A program made the translations under genes and the position numbers. 64,000 bases of DNA, from positions 156,083-220,082 of the forward strand of contig CACOHP010000001.1 in NCBI GenBank assembly GCA_902627045.1, read 5' to 3'. Below, in pieces: positions 1 to 8,150 of this stretch. The notes under the pieces were generated by a model that was not told the DNA's origin, did no database searches, and saw only the letters and a program-made list of their open reading frames with translations. This DNA comes from an uncultured Pelagibacteraceae bacterium (GTDB lineage Bacteria; Pseudomonadota; Alphaproteobacteria; Pelagibacterales; Pelagibacteraceae). Positions within the stretch are counted from its first letter, which is position 1. Each line of letters starts with the position of its first letter.

Positions 1-367
1 CGGAATAGCCAGTTGCAATTTTTGAACCTTCGCTCCAAATCTTAAATTTTCCTATATAACCACCTTCTGAAATTCCATAAGCTAAGTTATATCCAACTAA
101 AAAGAAAACTATTGAACAAATAGCAAATTTGCCCACATTTTTTGCTGCAATTGTTGAAACACTTTTGTTTGTCACTAAGCCACATTCAAGCATACAGAAA
201 CCTGCTGCCATAAATGCAACTAATACACCACCAATGTAAAAAGCTAGTGAATTAAAGATATACTGTCCCTCAGCTGAAATTGTTGTTTCAGCACTATTTG
301 CTACTCCTGAAAATAAAAGTAAAAAAGGAGCAACGAAAAAAGACGATTTATTAATTAACTTTGTCAT
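1..367 (-). CDS. amtB: Ammonium transporter (Amt family), N-terminal part, truncated by window edge
   Basis: Reverse-strand translation from ATG at 367 gives MTKLINKSSFFVAPFLLLFSGVANSAETTISAEGQYIFNSLAFYIGGVLVAFMAAGFCMLECGLVTNKSVSTIAANVGKFAICSIVFFLVGYNLAYG, typical Amt N-terminus with signal peptide. Confidence 0.9.
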   Translation of the reverse strand, partial: MTKLINKSSFFVAPFLLLFSGVANSAETTISAEGQYIFNSLAFYIGGVLVAFMAAGFCMLECGLVTNKSVSTIAAKNVGKFAICSIVFFLVGYNLAYGISEGGYIGKFKIWSEGSKIATGYS

Positions 368-441
368 AAGACCTCCCGTTTGATGAAAGTTCTTATATTT
401 TTTTGATTAAAAAAAAACTAACGCTGATTAGGAAAATTGGG

Positions 442-458
442 TATGCAGAATTTGCATA
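442..458. promoter_or_regulatory. Candidate operator upstream of amtB: TATGCA-N5-TGCATA perfect inverted repeat
   Basis: tatgcagaatttgcata; 75 bp upstream of the amtB start codon; near-identical arrangement upstream of glnA. Confidence 0.45.
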
Positions 459-463
459 TAGTA

Positions 464-495
464 ACAGCCTTAACACAATATTGCGTTAAGGCTGT
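464..495. terminator. Hairpin between hup 3' end and amtB promoter region
   Basis: acagccttaacacaatattgcgttaaggctgt, near-perfect 32-nt palindrome just downstream of the hup stop (minus strand). Confidence 0.6.
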
Positions 496-503
496 AAAGA
501 CCT

Positions 504-779
504 TTATTTGTTAAAAACTTCTTTTAAAGCTTTTGCAGGTAAGAATTTAACCTTTTGTGATGCAGCAATCTGAATTTGCTCACCAGTTCTTGGGTTTCTT
601 CCAACTCTAGCTTTTCTCTTAGCTACTTTATATGTGCCAAATCCAGCGATTTTCACTGAGTCATCAGCTTTTAAAGCGTCCAAAATAGTGTTGGTAATTG
701 TGTCAAAAGTTCTCTCAGCATCAGCTTTGCTCAAGTTTAAAGCTCCTGAAAGCTTGACTACTAATTGTTTTTTGTTCAT
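504..779 (-). CDS. hup: HU family DNA-binding protein
   Basis: MNKKQLVVKLSGALNLSKADAERTFDTITNTILDAL...GFGTYKVAKRKARVGRNPRTGEQIQIAASQKVKFLPAKALK, classic HU. Confidence 0.97.
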   Translation of the reverse strand: MNKKQLVVKLSGALNLSKADAERTFDTITNTILDALKADDSVKIAGFGTYKVAKRKARVGRNPRTGEQIQIAASQKVKFLPAKALKEVFNK

Positions 780-931
780 TTTAGCTCCGGTTTATTAGGT
801 TATTTACTATCTTTATCAAAAGTGTTGATAAATCAAGACTTTTTTTAGTGTTTATGAAATACTTATGCACAATATATAGTGTAGTAAAAAAAATGTTGAT
901 TTTACTAGCTTTTTTTATTTTTTGTAAGATT

Positions 932-2056
932 TTATTGTAATACGCCTAGATCCTTTAAATCATTAAATGTTGTAAAAAACATTAATGTTAGGAGTAAAAT
1001 CATACCGATTCGAAAAAAGCCTTCCTGAGTTTTTTGCGATAAAGGTCTACCTAAAATTTTTTCAAATGTATAAAACATTAGATGACCCCCATCTAGCATA
1101 GGTATCGGAAATAGGTTTATTAAGCCTAGACTTATAGAAATGTAGGCCATCATGCTTACAAATGCTAAAAACCCAAATTCAGCAACTTGACCAGATATTT
1201 TTGCTATTCTTATAGGGCCTCCTAACTGAGATGTATCAGCTTTACCTACTATCATATTACCTATGTATTTTAATGATGCAGTGCTAACATAGAAAATTTC
1301 ATTGGCAGAATGGTAAAGAGCATTAACAGGTCCCAATTTTACATGATTAATTTCATTATTGTATGCGCCTAATTTAATTCCAACCATTCTTTTTTGTATT
1401 TTGTTACCAAGATTATCTTCACTAAGAACAGTGTCAGGTTTTACTTTTAATATAATTTCTTCAGAAAATCTTTTAACCTTAAAATCTATAATATCAGCTG
1501 AAGACATTGTAATATATTTTGACACATCCATAATACTTTGAACCTCATTACCATCAATTTCTAGAATAATATCATCTTCTTTAAGTCCACCAATCATTGC
1601 AGGGCTATTATTTTGGACTTCATTAATAACAGCAGGTGTAAAGTCTTTACCAATGAAAGTATAAATTGAAAAAAAAATAAATAACGCAAGAATGAAATTA
1701 GCTAGCGGACCACCAAATACTATCCATACCCTTTGATACAATGGTTTAAGAACAAATAACTTTTCTCTATCTTGATCACTATATTGCTTAATTAATTTTT
1801 CTTGGTCTGCTTGAGAAAATACGTTTCGATCTCCGAAAAATTTTACATAACCACCAAGTGGTATCCAACATAATTTCCATCGCGTACCAGACTTGTCATT
1901 CCAACCGAATATTTCTTTACCAAATCCAATTGAAAAATCTGTAACACCCACACCATATTTTTTTGCAAAGTAATAATGTCCATATTCATGGATAAAAACA
2001 ACTATCATTATTAGTACAAGAAAAGGAATTAAATAACCTAGGATAAATGAAATCAT
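932..2056 (-). CDS. rseP: RIP (M50) site-2 metalloprotease, RseP-like, one PDZ domain
   Basis: HEYGH zinc motif, PDZ region, C-terminal NLFPIPMLDGGH motif. Confidence 0.9.
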   Translation of the reverse strand: MISFILGYLIPFLVLIMIVVFIHEYGHYYFAKKYGVGVTDFSIGFGKEIFGWNDKSGTRWKLCWIPLGGYVKFFGDRNVFSQADQEKLIKQYSDQDREKLFVLKPLYQRVWIVFGGPLANFILALFIFFSIYTFIGKDFTPAVINEVQNNSPAMIGGLKEDDIILEIDGNEVQSIMDVSKYITMSSADIIDFKVKRFSEEIILKVKPDTVLSEDNLGNKIQKRMVGIKLGAYNNEINHVKLGPVNALYHSANEIFYVSTASLKYIGNMIVGKADTSQLGGPIRIAKISGQVAEFGFLAFVSMMAYISISLGLINLFPIPMLDGGHLMFYTFEKILGRPLSQKTQEGFFRIGMILLLTLMFFTTFNDLKDLGVLQ

Positions 2057-2682
2057 TTCCTACCTACAATATATTCAAAATTTTGTGTTGTTTCATTAAC
2101 CTGTAACAATTTAGCACCATTTCTTAAATGAAACTTAGTTGCCATATCGGTTAATGGAGATAAAGTTACCAATCTATTTAGATGATTTGATTTTTTTATC
2201 TTTTTAAAAACTTCTTTTACAATTAATTTTCCACCACCTTTTTTTTTAGACCAAACAGTATATGCAATAGCAATTTGCCCGACACTTTGACCCCTTTGTG
2301 CACTTTGTAAAAATGCGTCGTGACTAAACTTATCTAATTGAACAACATCTTTAGGAACCTTATTTGTAAAAGCAAAACACATTACAGCATGAATTTCATT
2401 TTTATATTTAACCCCGTATATTTTTCTTCCATAGTTTGTTCTAAAAGAATTATCTAATTCTGGTCTAACCGGATCTTCATTAATATTACATTTTTTTAAT
2501 TCAACTAGTTCTGCTCCTTTAATCCAATCAAAAAAATTATTTAAATTTTTACTTATTAGACGTTTGTTCTTTCTCAGTCTTGCTTTAATTCTAGGTTTAA
2601 ACTTTTTACTATTTTTAGAAAAATCACTATCTATGTATTTAGCGCTAAGTTTATTTCTTACATTTTTTAAAATTTCTCGCAT
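2053..2682 (-). CDS. Uncharacterised protein; C-terminal half resembles the GNAT-like catalytic part of malonyl-CoA decarboxylases
   Basis: ORF of 209 aa overlapping rseP by 4 bp; contains LVTLSPLTDMATKFHLRNGAKLLQVNETTQNFEY (cf. FVTLSP... and FHLxNGA motifs of MCD). Confidence 0.6.
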   Translation of the reverse strand: MREILKNVRNKLSAKYIDSDFSKNSKKFKPRIKARLRKNKRLISKNLNNFFDWIKGAELVELKKCNINEDPVRPELDNSFRTNYGRKIYGVKYKNEIHAVMCFAFTNKVPKDVVQLDKFSHDAFLQSAQRGQSVGQIAIAYTVWSKKKGGGKLIVKEVFKKIKKSNHLNRLVTLSPLTDMATKFHLRNGAKLLQVNETTQNFEYIVGRK

Positions 2683-2699
2683 AATTTATTTCTCTCAAC

Positions 2700-2864
2700 C
2701 TAAAAATATAAAAGTATCAATATTATTAATAGAACAATAATTGCCATACCTATAACAATTAAGTTCATTTTTAAGTTAAATTTTGCCTGAATAATTTCAC
2801 ATATCTTTTCCCAAAAAAGTACTATCAAAAATACTATTATTGCTGGAATTATAAATTTTATCAT
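2700..2864 (-). CDS. Small (54 aa) two-TM membrane protein, not in ORF track
   Basis: Reverse-strand ORF MIKFIIPAIIVFLIVLFWEKICEIIQAKFNLKMNLIVIGMAIIVLLIILILLYF filling the gap between flanking minus-strand genes. Confidence 0.5.
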   Translation of the reverse strand: MIKFIIPAIIVFLIVLFWEKICEIIQAKFNLKMNLIVIGMAIIVLLIILILLYF

Positions 2865-2884
2865 TAAATTTTAATTATATCTTG

Positions 2885-4576
2885 TTAATTATCGTTAACG
2901 TAAACCGAAACACCTCTAGTATTAATATCTACATCAAATTTTTTATGTAAAGGTGGAAAGGCTCTTTGAGAACAATCTAATCTGTCACACGTTCTGCATG
3001 AAACACCAATAGGTATTTCAGTTTTTTTATCCGATATATCTAAATTTTCTGTATAAACGAATTCTTTTGCATATTTAGCTTCACATCCTAAACCAATCGA
3101 TAAAATACTTTTAGATTGCCCATATCTTCCAACTCCTTTTTCAACAGTTTTTGCAATACAAACATATTTTTCTCCATTGGTCATTTTACTTACTGCAGCT
3201 TGAATAACACCAGGGCGGGTAAATGCAGAATAAACATTCCACCTTGGACATGCTCCCCCATATCTTGGGATTTCAATACCAGATAAAGAAAATCTTTTTG
3301 ATATATTGCCCGCCATATCTACTCTTAAAAAATGAAATGGGATTCCAGGTAATTTTGGATCTTGCAAACAAGTTACTCTATGTGCAACTTGCTCAAATGA
3401 AGTGGCAAAAGTATTTTGCAAAAGTTGAAGATCATATTTAAGTTTTTTACATTCAGAATGAAAAAGATTGTAAGGCATTAATATTGCTGCTCCACAATAA
3501 TTCAATAAAGCTATCTGTGTTAATCTTTTAGACTCATTTGATGGAAATTTAAATTTAGATAAATAATCTTCAATAATATCAATTGCACCCTCTTGTGCAA
3601 TTTGAGCTGCCGCGTGTAATTTCTTAGTTTCTAGAGAATTGTAATCACTTAATAGTAATTCCTTATTTTCTTTATTATAGACTTTAGAAAATGGTTTTGT
3701 TTCCTCTGGAATGATATCTTTTACTGTAATGCTAAATTCTTTTTTTAAAAAATCACATAGAGCAATATATCTTGTTCTGTTATTTTTTTGGACTTTCTTA
3801 AAAATATCGTTAGCAAATTCCTCAAGTTTAGGAAAATAATTTCTATTTTCCTGCAAAAAGTCTGAAATAACCTCACCAGGGAAGGATGTTTTTCTATTAT
3901 CTATAATTTTACCTGAAATATTTTCTACTTTATTTACTATTTCATGATCTTTTTGTTTATAATTATCTCCTAATTTTATTAGAGCCTTTGCAATCTTTGG
4001 GTTGGAACTAACTAAATCCTTGACCTCAGGACCTAAAATATCAAGGTCTTCAAACAATTGATCATCTAAAAGCTCTGAAATATCATTTTCTAAATTTAAA
4101 TCACTTTTACTTGTTAAGTCTGATAAATCTATTCGCAACTCTTTGCTAATTTTTATAAGTAAATTACCATCAATTTTTCTCTTACCTGCCTCAATTAAAT
4201 TAAGATAACTTGGAGATATTCCAAGTTGCTCAGCAAACTTATTTGCTTGCAATCCTAGCTGACGTCTAAAAGCTTTAACTTTTGGTCCTATCTTAAGATC
4301 TAAATTTTTTAAGTCTTTATTCTTTGAAAATTTCGTAATTGCAATTTTAGAATTTCTAATATCAATCTCTTGCTCATTTTTAAGATCAGACAATTCAATT
4401 CTAAGTTCCTGACAAATTTTTAAAAGCAATTCTCCATCTATAGTTCTTTTCCCATTTTCTATTAGGTTTAAATAACTGGGAGAAATATTTAATTGACTAG
4501 CTAATTTTTTCGCTTGCAAACCTAGTTTTATTCTAAAATTCTTTAAATTTAGCCCGATTTTACTATCAATTTTCAT
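2885..4576 (-). CDS. ScfR-like XRE-family regulator with two tandem HTH domains, ImmA/IrrE-like and DUF2083-like C-terminus
   Basis: Two near-identical HTH repeats (LGLQAxKxAxQLxISPSYLNLIExGKRxIDG) and C-terminal CRTCDRLDCSQRAFPPL Cys-rich motif. Confidence 0.88.
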   Translation of the reverse strand: MKIDSKIGLNLKNFRIKLGLQAKKLASQLNISPSYLNLIENGKRTIDGELLLKICQELRIELSDLKNEQEIDIRNSKIAITKFSKNKDLKNLDLKIGPKVKAFRRQLGLQANKFAEQLGISPSYLNLIEAGKRKIDGNLLIKISKELRIDLSDLTSKSDLNLENDISELLDDQLFEDLDILGPEVKDLVSSNPKIAKALIKLGDNYKQKDHEIVNKVENISGKIIDNRKTSFPGEVISDFLQENRNYFPKLEEFANDIFKKVQKNNRTRYIALCDFLKKEFSITVKDIIPEETKPFSKVYNKENKELLLSDYNSLETKKLHAAAQIAQEGAIDIIEDYLSKFKFPSNESKRLTQIALLNYCGAAILMPYNLFHSECKKLKYDLQLLQNTFATSFEQVAHRVTCLQDPKLPGIPFHFLRVDMAGNISKRFSLSGIEIPRYGGACPRWNVYSAFTRPGVIQAAVSKMTNGEKYVCIAKTVEKGVGRYGQSKSILSIGLGCEAKYAKEFVYTENLDISDKKTEIPIGVSCRTCDRLDCSQRAFPPLHKKFDVDINTRGVSVYVNDN

Positions 4577-4580
4577 AACT

Positions 4581-4672
4581 TTGTAAATTTTGTAAATTAT
4601 AATTTACAAAAAATTAACTCAATTTACAAGTAAAATAGCTATTTTTAGTAGATTTTGTAAATTCTGTAAATT
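4581..4672. promoter_or_regulatory. Operator-like array of six TTGTAAATT/AATTTACAA 9-mers
   Basis: TTGTAAATT at 4581-4589, 4590-4598 and 4655-4663; CTGTAAATT at 4664-4672; AATTTACAA at 4601-4609 and 4621-4629; lies between divergent ScfR-like regulator and aceA transcription units. Confidence 0.7.
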
Positions 4673-4684
4673 ATAAGCTTAGTT

Positions 4685-4846
4685 ATGGAAAATAAACTTA
4701 AAAACAAAGAAAATGAGGCTCAAATCATTAATCATGAGGACCTTGCTAAACATAATAACAGAGGTACCTACATGAGAGACGATCATTGTGATTGGGGTTC
4801 AAGTGGAATGCAAGATCTAGTTGAGACCCTTAAAGAGTCAAACTAG
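4685..4846 (+). CDS. Small (53 aa) uncharacterised protein upstream of aceA, not in ORF track
   Basis: MENKLKNKENEAQIINHEDLAKHNNRGTYMRDDHCDWGSSGMQDLVETLKESN; begins just after the operator array. Confidence 0.5.
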   Translation: MENKLKNKENEAQIINHEDLAKHNNRGTYMRDDHCDWGSSGMQDLVETLKESN

Positions 4847-4898
4847 TTTAATTTCCGCCATCTCACTTTCATAGCAAAATTTAAAAAGGAAAACACAA

Positions 4899-6173
4899 AT
4901 GAGTGCAGAGAATATATCGTACGATCTAAAAAGGTTTGCTGGAATTAAAAGAGATTATACCCCAGAAGAAGTAGAGAGGTTAAGGGGCTCAATAAAAATT
5001 GAGTATTCATTATGTAAGCAACAATCAATTAAATTATGGAACCTTTTAAATACAGAGCCATATGTTAATACTTTAGGATCGTTATCTGGAAATCATGCTG
5101 TTCAACATGCAAAAGCTGGGCTTAAAGCAATTTATTTAAGTGGTTGGCAAGTAGCAGCTGATGCAAATAGTGCTGGTGAAATGTATCCAGATCAATCTTT
5201 ATATCCCTATGATAGTGCACCAAAATTAGTTGAGTCTATGAATAATGCTTTAATTAGAGCAGATCAAATTCAACATATGGAAATTATTGATGGTGATATG
5301 AAAAAAGATAAAAGAACAGATTACATGCTTCCAATTATTGCAGATGGTGAAGCAGGTTTCGGAGGACCCTTAAATGTTTTTGAGCTTGCAAAAAAATTCA
5401 TCAAAGCTGGTGCTGCTGGAGTACACTTTGAAGATCAATTAGCGAGTGAAAAAAAGTGTGGTCATATGGGTGGTAAAGTTCTTGTTCCCACAGGAACAAT
5501 GATAAAAAATTTAAAAGCTGCAAGATTAGCTGCTGATATAGCTGATGTTCCATTAATAATATTAGCACGAACAGATGCGAATGCTGCTAAACTTATAACC
5601 AATGATCATGATGATAACGATAAACCTTTTTTAACCGGAGAAAGATCGCCAGAAGGTTTTTATTATGTCAAGGCAGGAATTGATCAGGCGATTTCAAGAG
5701 GTTTAGCTTATGCACCTTACTCTGATTTAATATGGTGCGAAACAGCAACTCCAAACTTAGCTGAAGCAAAAAAATTTGCAGATGCGATACATGAAAAATT
5801 TCCTGGTAAACTTTTAGCTTATAACTGTTCTCCTTCTTTTAATTGGAAAAAACATTTGACTGACAGTGAAATAGCATCTTTTCAAACTGAAATTAGCAAA
5901 ATGGGTTATAAATTTCAGTTTATAACTCTGGCTGGATTTCATACTCAAAATATTGCTATATTTGAATTAGCTGAAAAATATAAAAAAGAAGGAATGTCTG
6001 CTTATTCAAGAATTCAACAACAAGAATTTGCCCGTGAAAAAGATGGATACACAAGTGTTAAACATCAGAGAGAAGTTGGTACGTCTTACTTTGACTCAGT
6101 GTCGAATACAATTAGTAGTGGGAAAAGTTCAACTACAGCAATGGATGGCTCTACAGAGTCTGAACAATTTTAA
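4899..6173 (+). CDS. aceA: Isocitrate lyase
   Basis: [25 protein letters not shown] (active-site KKCGH), [12 protein letters not shown] motifs. Confidence 0.97.
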   Translation: MSAENISYDLKRFAGIKRDYTPEEVERLRGSIKIEYSLCKQQSIKLWNLLNTEPYVNTLGSLSGNHAVQHAKAGLKAIYLSGWQVAADANSAGEMYPDQSLYPYDSAPKLVESMNNALIRADQIQHMEIIDGDMKKDKRTDYMLPIIADGEAGFGGPLNVFELAKKFIKAGAAGVHFEDQLASEKKCGHMGGKVLVPTGTMIKNLKAARLAADIADVPLIILARTDANAAKLITNDHDDNDKPFLTGERSPEGFYYVKAGIDQAISRGLAYAPYSDLIWCETATPNLAEAKKFADAIHEKFPGKLLAYNCSPSFNWKKHLTDSEIASFQTEISKMGYKFQFITLAGFHTQNIAIFELAEKYKKEGMSAYSRIQQQEFAREKDGYTSVKHQREVGTSYFDSVSNTISSGKSSTTAMDGSTESEQF

Positions 6174-6200
6174 AATATTTCCTCTTATATATTAATCATT

Positions 6201-6235
6201 AACTGGCCCTTTTTACAGGGTCAGTTAATTTTTTA
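6201..6235 (+). terminator. Intrinsic terminator of aceA
   Basis: aactggccct-ttttaca-gggtcagttaattttttat stem-loop with T tract. Confidence 0.75.
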
Positions 6236-7646
6236 TGTTATAGCCCTTTTTTAGTAACGCTGAGACAGTAAAAATACAAATAGTCAAAAATAAAACCATC
6301 AAGCCAACACTAAGCCAAATATTAAAATCTGAAATACCATAAAACGAATACCTCAATCCATTAATCAAATAAACAACAGGATTAAAGTAAGTAATCATTT
6401 GCCAAAACTCTGGGAGCATATCTAATGAATACAAACTTCCACCTAAAAAAACCATTGGGGTTATTACTAAAGAGGGAATAATCGACATTTGTTCAAAATC
6501 TTTACTCACTATACCGATCAAAAAGCCAAACAAAGCAAAAGTAAAAGATACAAGAATTATTTTTTTATTTTTAATAGTTGACTGGTTAGCATTTAATTTT
6601 AATTTTACTCCTAAACTTCTTATCTTTTGTATTGGTTCTATGAAAGTTCTGCCAACATAATGATTTCTCGTAAGTCCTAATTCAAAGTTGATATCAAGAT
6701 ACTGAGCAAAACCAAGAGCTGCAGCATTACCAGAATCTGGGACTGGAACAACTATATCTGCTTTTAAATCATTTTCTTTAGCTAATTCCTTACCGAGATT
6801 TTTTCGATGCTCGTAAGCACTCTTGCCACTCAAAATACTATCAGGTCTTGAAAAGTAAATATATTCAAAAACACACGGCCTTATTTTTCTAGTAGGAAAA
6901 GGTTTAATGCTTTTAATCTTATTATCTTCAATTAAAACAATCTCTCCATTGTCAACCTCTCTTACAAATTTTGCACCTATTATATCTAAAGCACAAGTCT
7001 CTGACGAGAGAACATAACTATTATTTAGTTTACCAATTACAAGCGGTCTTATTCCATAGGGATCTCTCACACCTATTAATGAGGTCTGAGTTAGCATGAC
7101 CAAAGAGTAACCTCCTTGGATTTGAAATACTGCATCTACAATTTTATCGATAGTTTTTTTTCTTTTTGATCTTGCTATCAATTGGACAATAGTTTCAGTA
7201 TCTGATGTTGTATAAAAAATAGCACCTTCATCGACTAATTTTTTTCTTAATGAAATTGAGTTTGTAAGATTACCGTTGTGAGCAACACCAATACCACCTG
7301 CATTAGTATCAGCAAAAAAAGGTTGTAAATTTCTTAAAGTATTCTCACCAGTGGTACTATATCTATTATGTCCGATCGCATAATTTCCTCTCAATCTACT
7401 TAATATCTTTTCTTTGTTAAAATTATCTCCAACTAAACCGAATCTTTTTTCTGAAAAATAATGTGATCCATCAAATGATACTATTCCACAACCCTCTTGA
7501 CCTCTATGTTGTAGTGCATGCAAACCTAAAGCAGTGAGAGCCGCAGCATCTTTGGTATCACTTATACCAAATACTCCACATTCCTCTTTAAGTTTTGGAT
7601 TAAAGTTGTTTAATTTTTTCTTTAGAGTCTTGATAAGTTTTTTCAT
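6225..7646 (-). CDS. Chimeric ORF: N-terminal about 366 aa of amidophosphoribosyltransferase fused in frame to C-terminal about 107 aa of an ABC-2 type transporter permease
   Basis: PurF: EECGVFGI...HRGQEGCGI...SETCALDIIGA...VPVPDSGNAAALGFA...NHYVGRTFIEP...VKLKLNANQSTIKNKKIILV, then SFTFALFGFLIGIVSKDFEQMSIIPSLVITPMVFLGGSLYSLDMLPEFWQMITYFNPVVYLINGLRYSFYG (ABC-2 permease). Confidence 0.9.
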   Translation of the reverse strand: MKKLIKTLKKKLNNFNPKLKEECGVFGISDTKDAAALTALGLHALQHRGQEGCGIVSFDGSHYFSEKRFGLVGDNFNKEKILSRLRGNYAIGHNRYSTTGENTLRNLQPFFADTNAGGIGVAHNGNLTNSISLRKKLVDEGAIFYTTSDTETIVQLIARSKRKKTIDKIVDAVFQIQGGYSLVMLTQTSLIGVRDPYGIRPLVIGKLNNSYVLSSETCALDIIGAKFVREVDNGEIVLIEDNKIKSIKPFPTRKIRPCVFEYIYFSRPDSILSGKSAYEHRKNLGKELAKENDLKADIVVPVPDSGNAAALGFAQYLDINFELGLTRNHYVGRTFIEPIQKIRSLGVKLKLNANQSTIKNKKIILVSFTFALFGFLIGIVSKDFEQMSIIPSLVITPMVFLGGSLYSLDMLPEFWQMITYFNPVVYLINGLRYSFYGISDFNIWLSVGLMVLFLTICIFTVSALLKKGYNIKN

Positions 7647-8142
7647 CCGGAAATTCTTTTAACAAATAATTACTACCTTTTTTCAAATATGGAAAGATGT
7701 ATGATTTATTATGATTTATAGGCCATTTATCATGATTATAAACAACATGTACTGCAGAAAATATACAAACAGCGATTATGTAAGATCTTACGAATCCAAA
7801 AAAAAAGCCGAAAATTGTGTCTAAATTTCCAAGCCCCGTATATTTGACGGCTTTGCTAATTCCTTTGTTAATCAATAATATAAAAAATATTACTACTATA
7901 AAAATACTTATACCTAGAGCAATATCCAAAATATATTCATTGTCTATAATATCTTTGACATAAGGTTTAATTCTTGGGAAAATAATTAAAGTTAAAACAT
8001 ATGCTAATAACCATTTGGCCATAGCCAGCACACTTAATACGAAACCTTTTATATAGCATTTAATCAAGGATAATATTGTTATTATTAAGTAAATCAAATC
8101 TAAAACTGATATTGAATTATAAAACTCTTTAAAAATTTCCAT
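7600..8142 (-). CDS. cvpA: CvpA family protein
   Basis: Four-TM protein immediately upstream of purF, the classic cvpA-purF pair; LDTIFGFFFGFVRSYI motif. Confidence 0.85.
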   Translation of the reverse strand: MEIFKEFYNSISVLDLIYLIITILSLIKCYIKGFVLSVLAMAKWLLAYVLTLIIFPRIKPYVKDIIDNEYILDIALGISIFIVVIFFILLINKGISKAVKYTGLGNLDTIFGFFFGFVRSYIIAVCIFSAVHVVYNHDKWPINHNKSYIFPYLKKGSNYLLKEFPDEKTYQDSKEKIKQL

Positions 8143-8150
8143 TTCAAATT

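Noticed and set aside
7600-7646. cvpA/purF and purM/purN annotated overlaps are both 47 bp
   Set aside because: Probably coincidence; purN likely starts at an internal ATG, which changes the overlap
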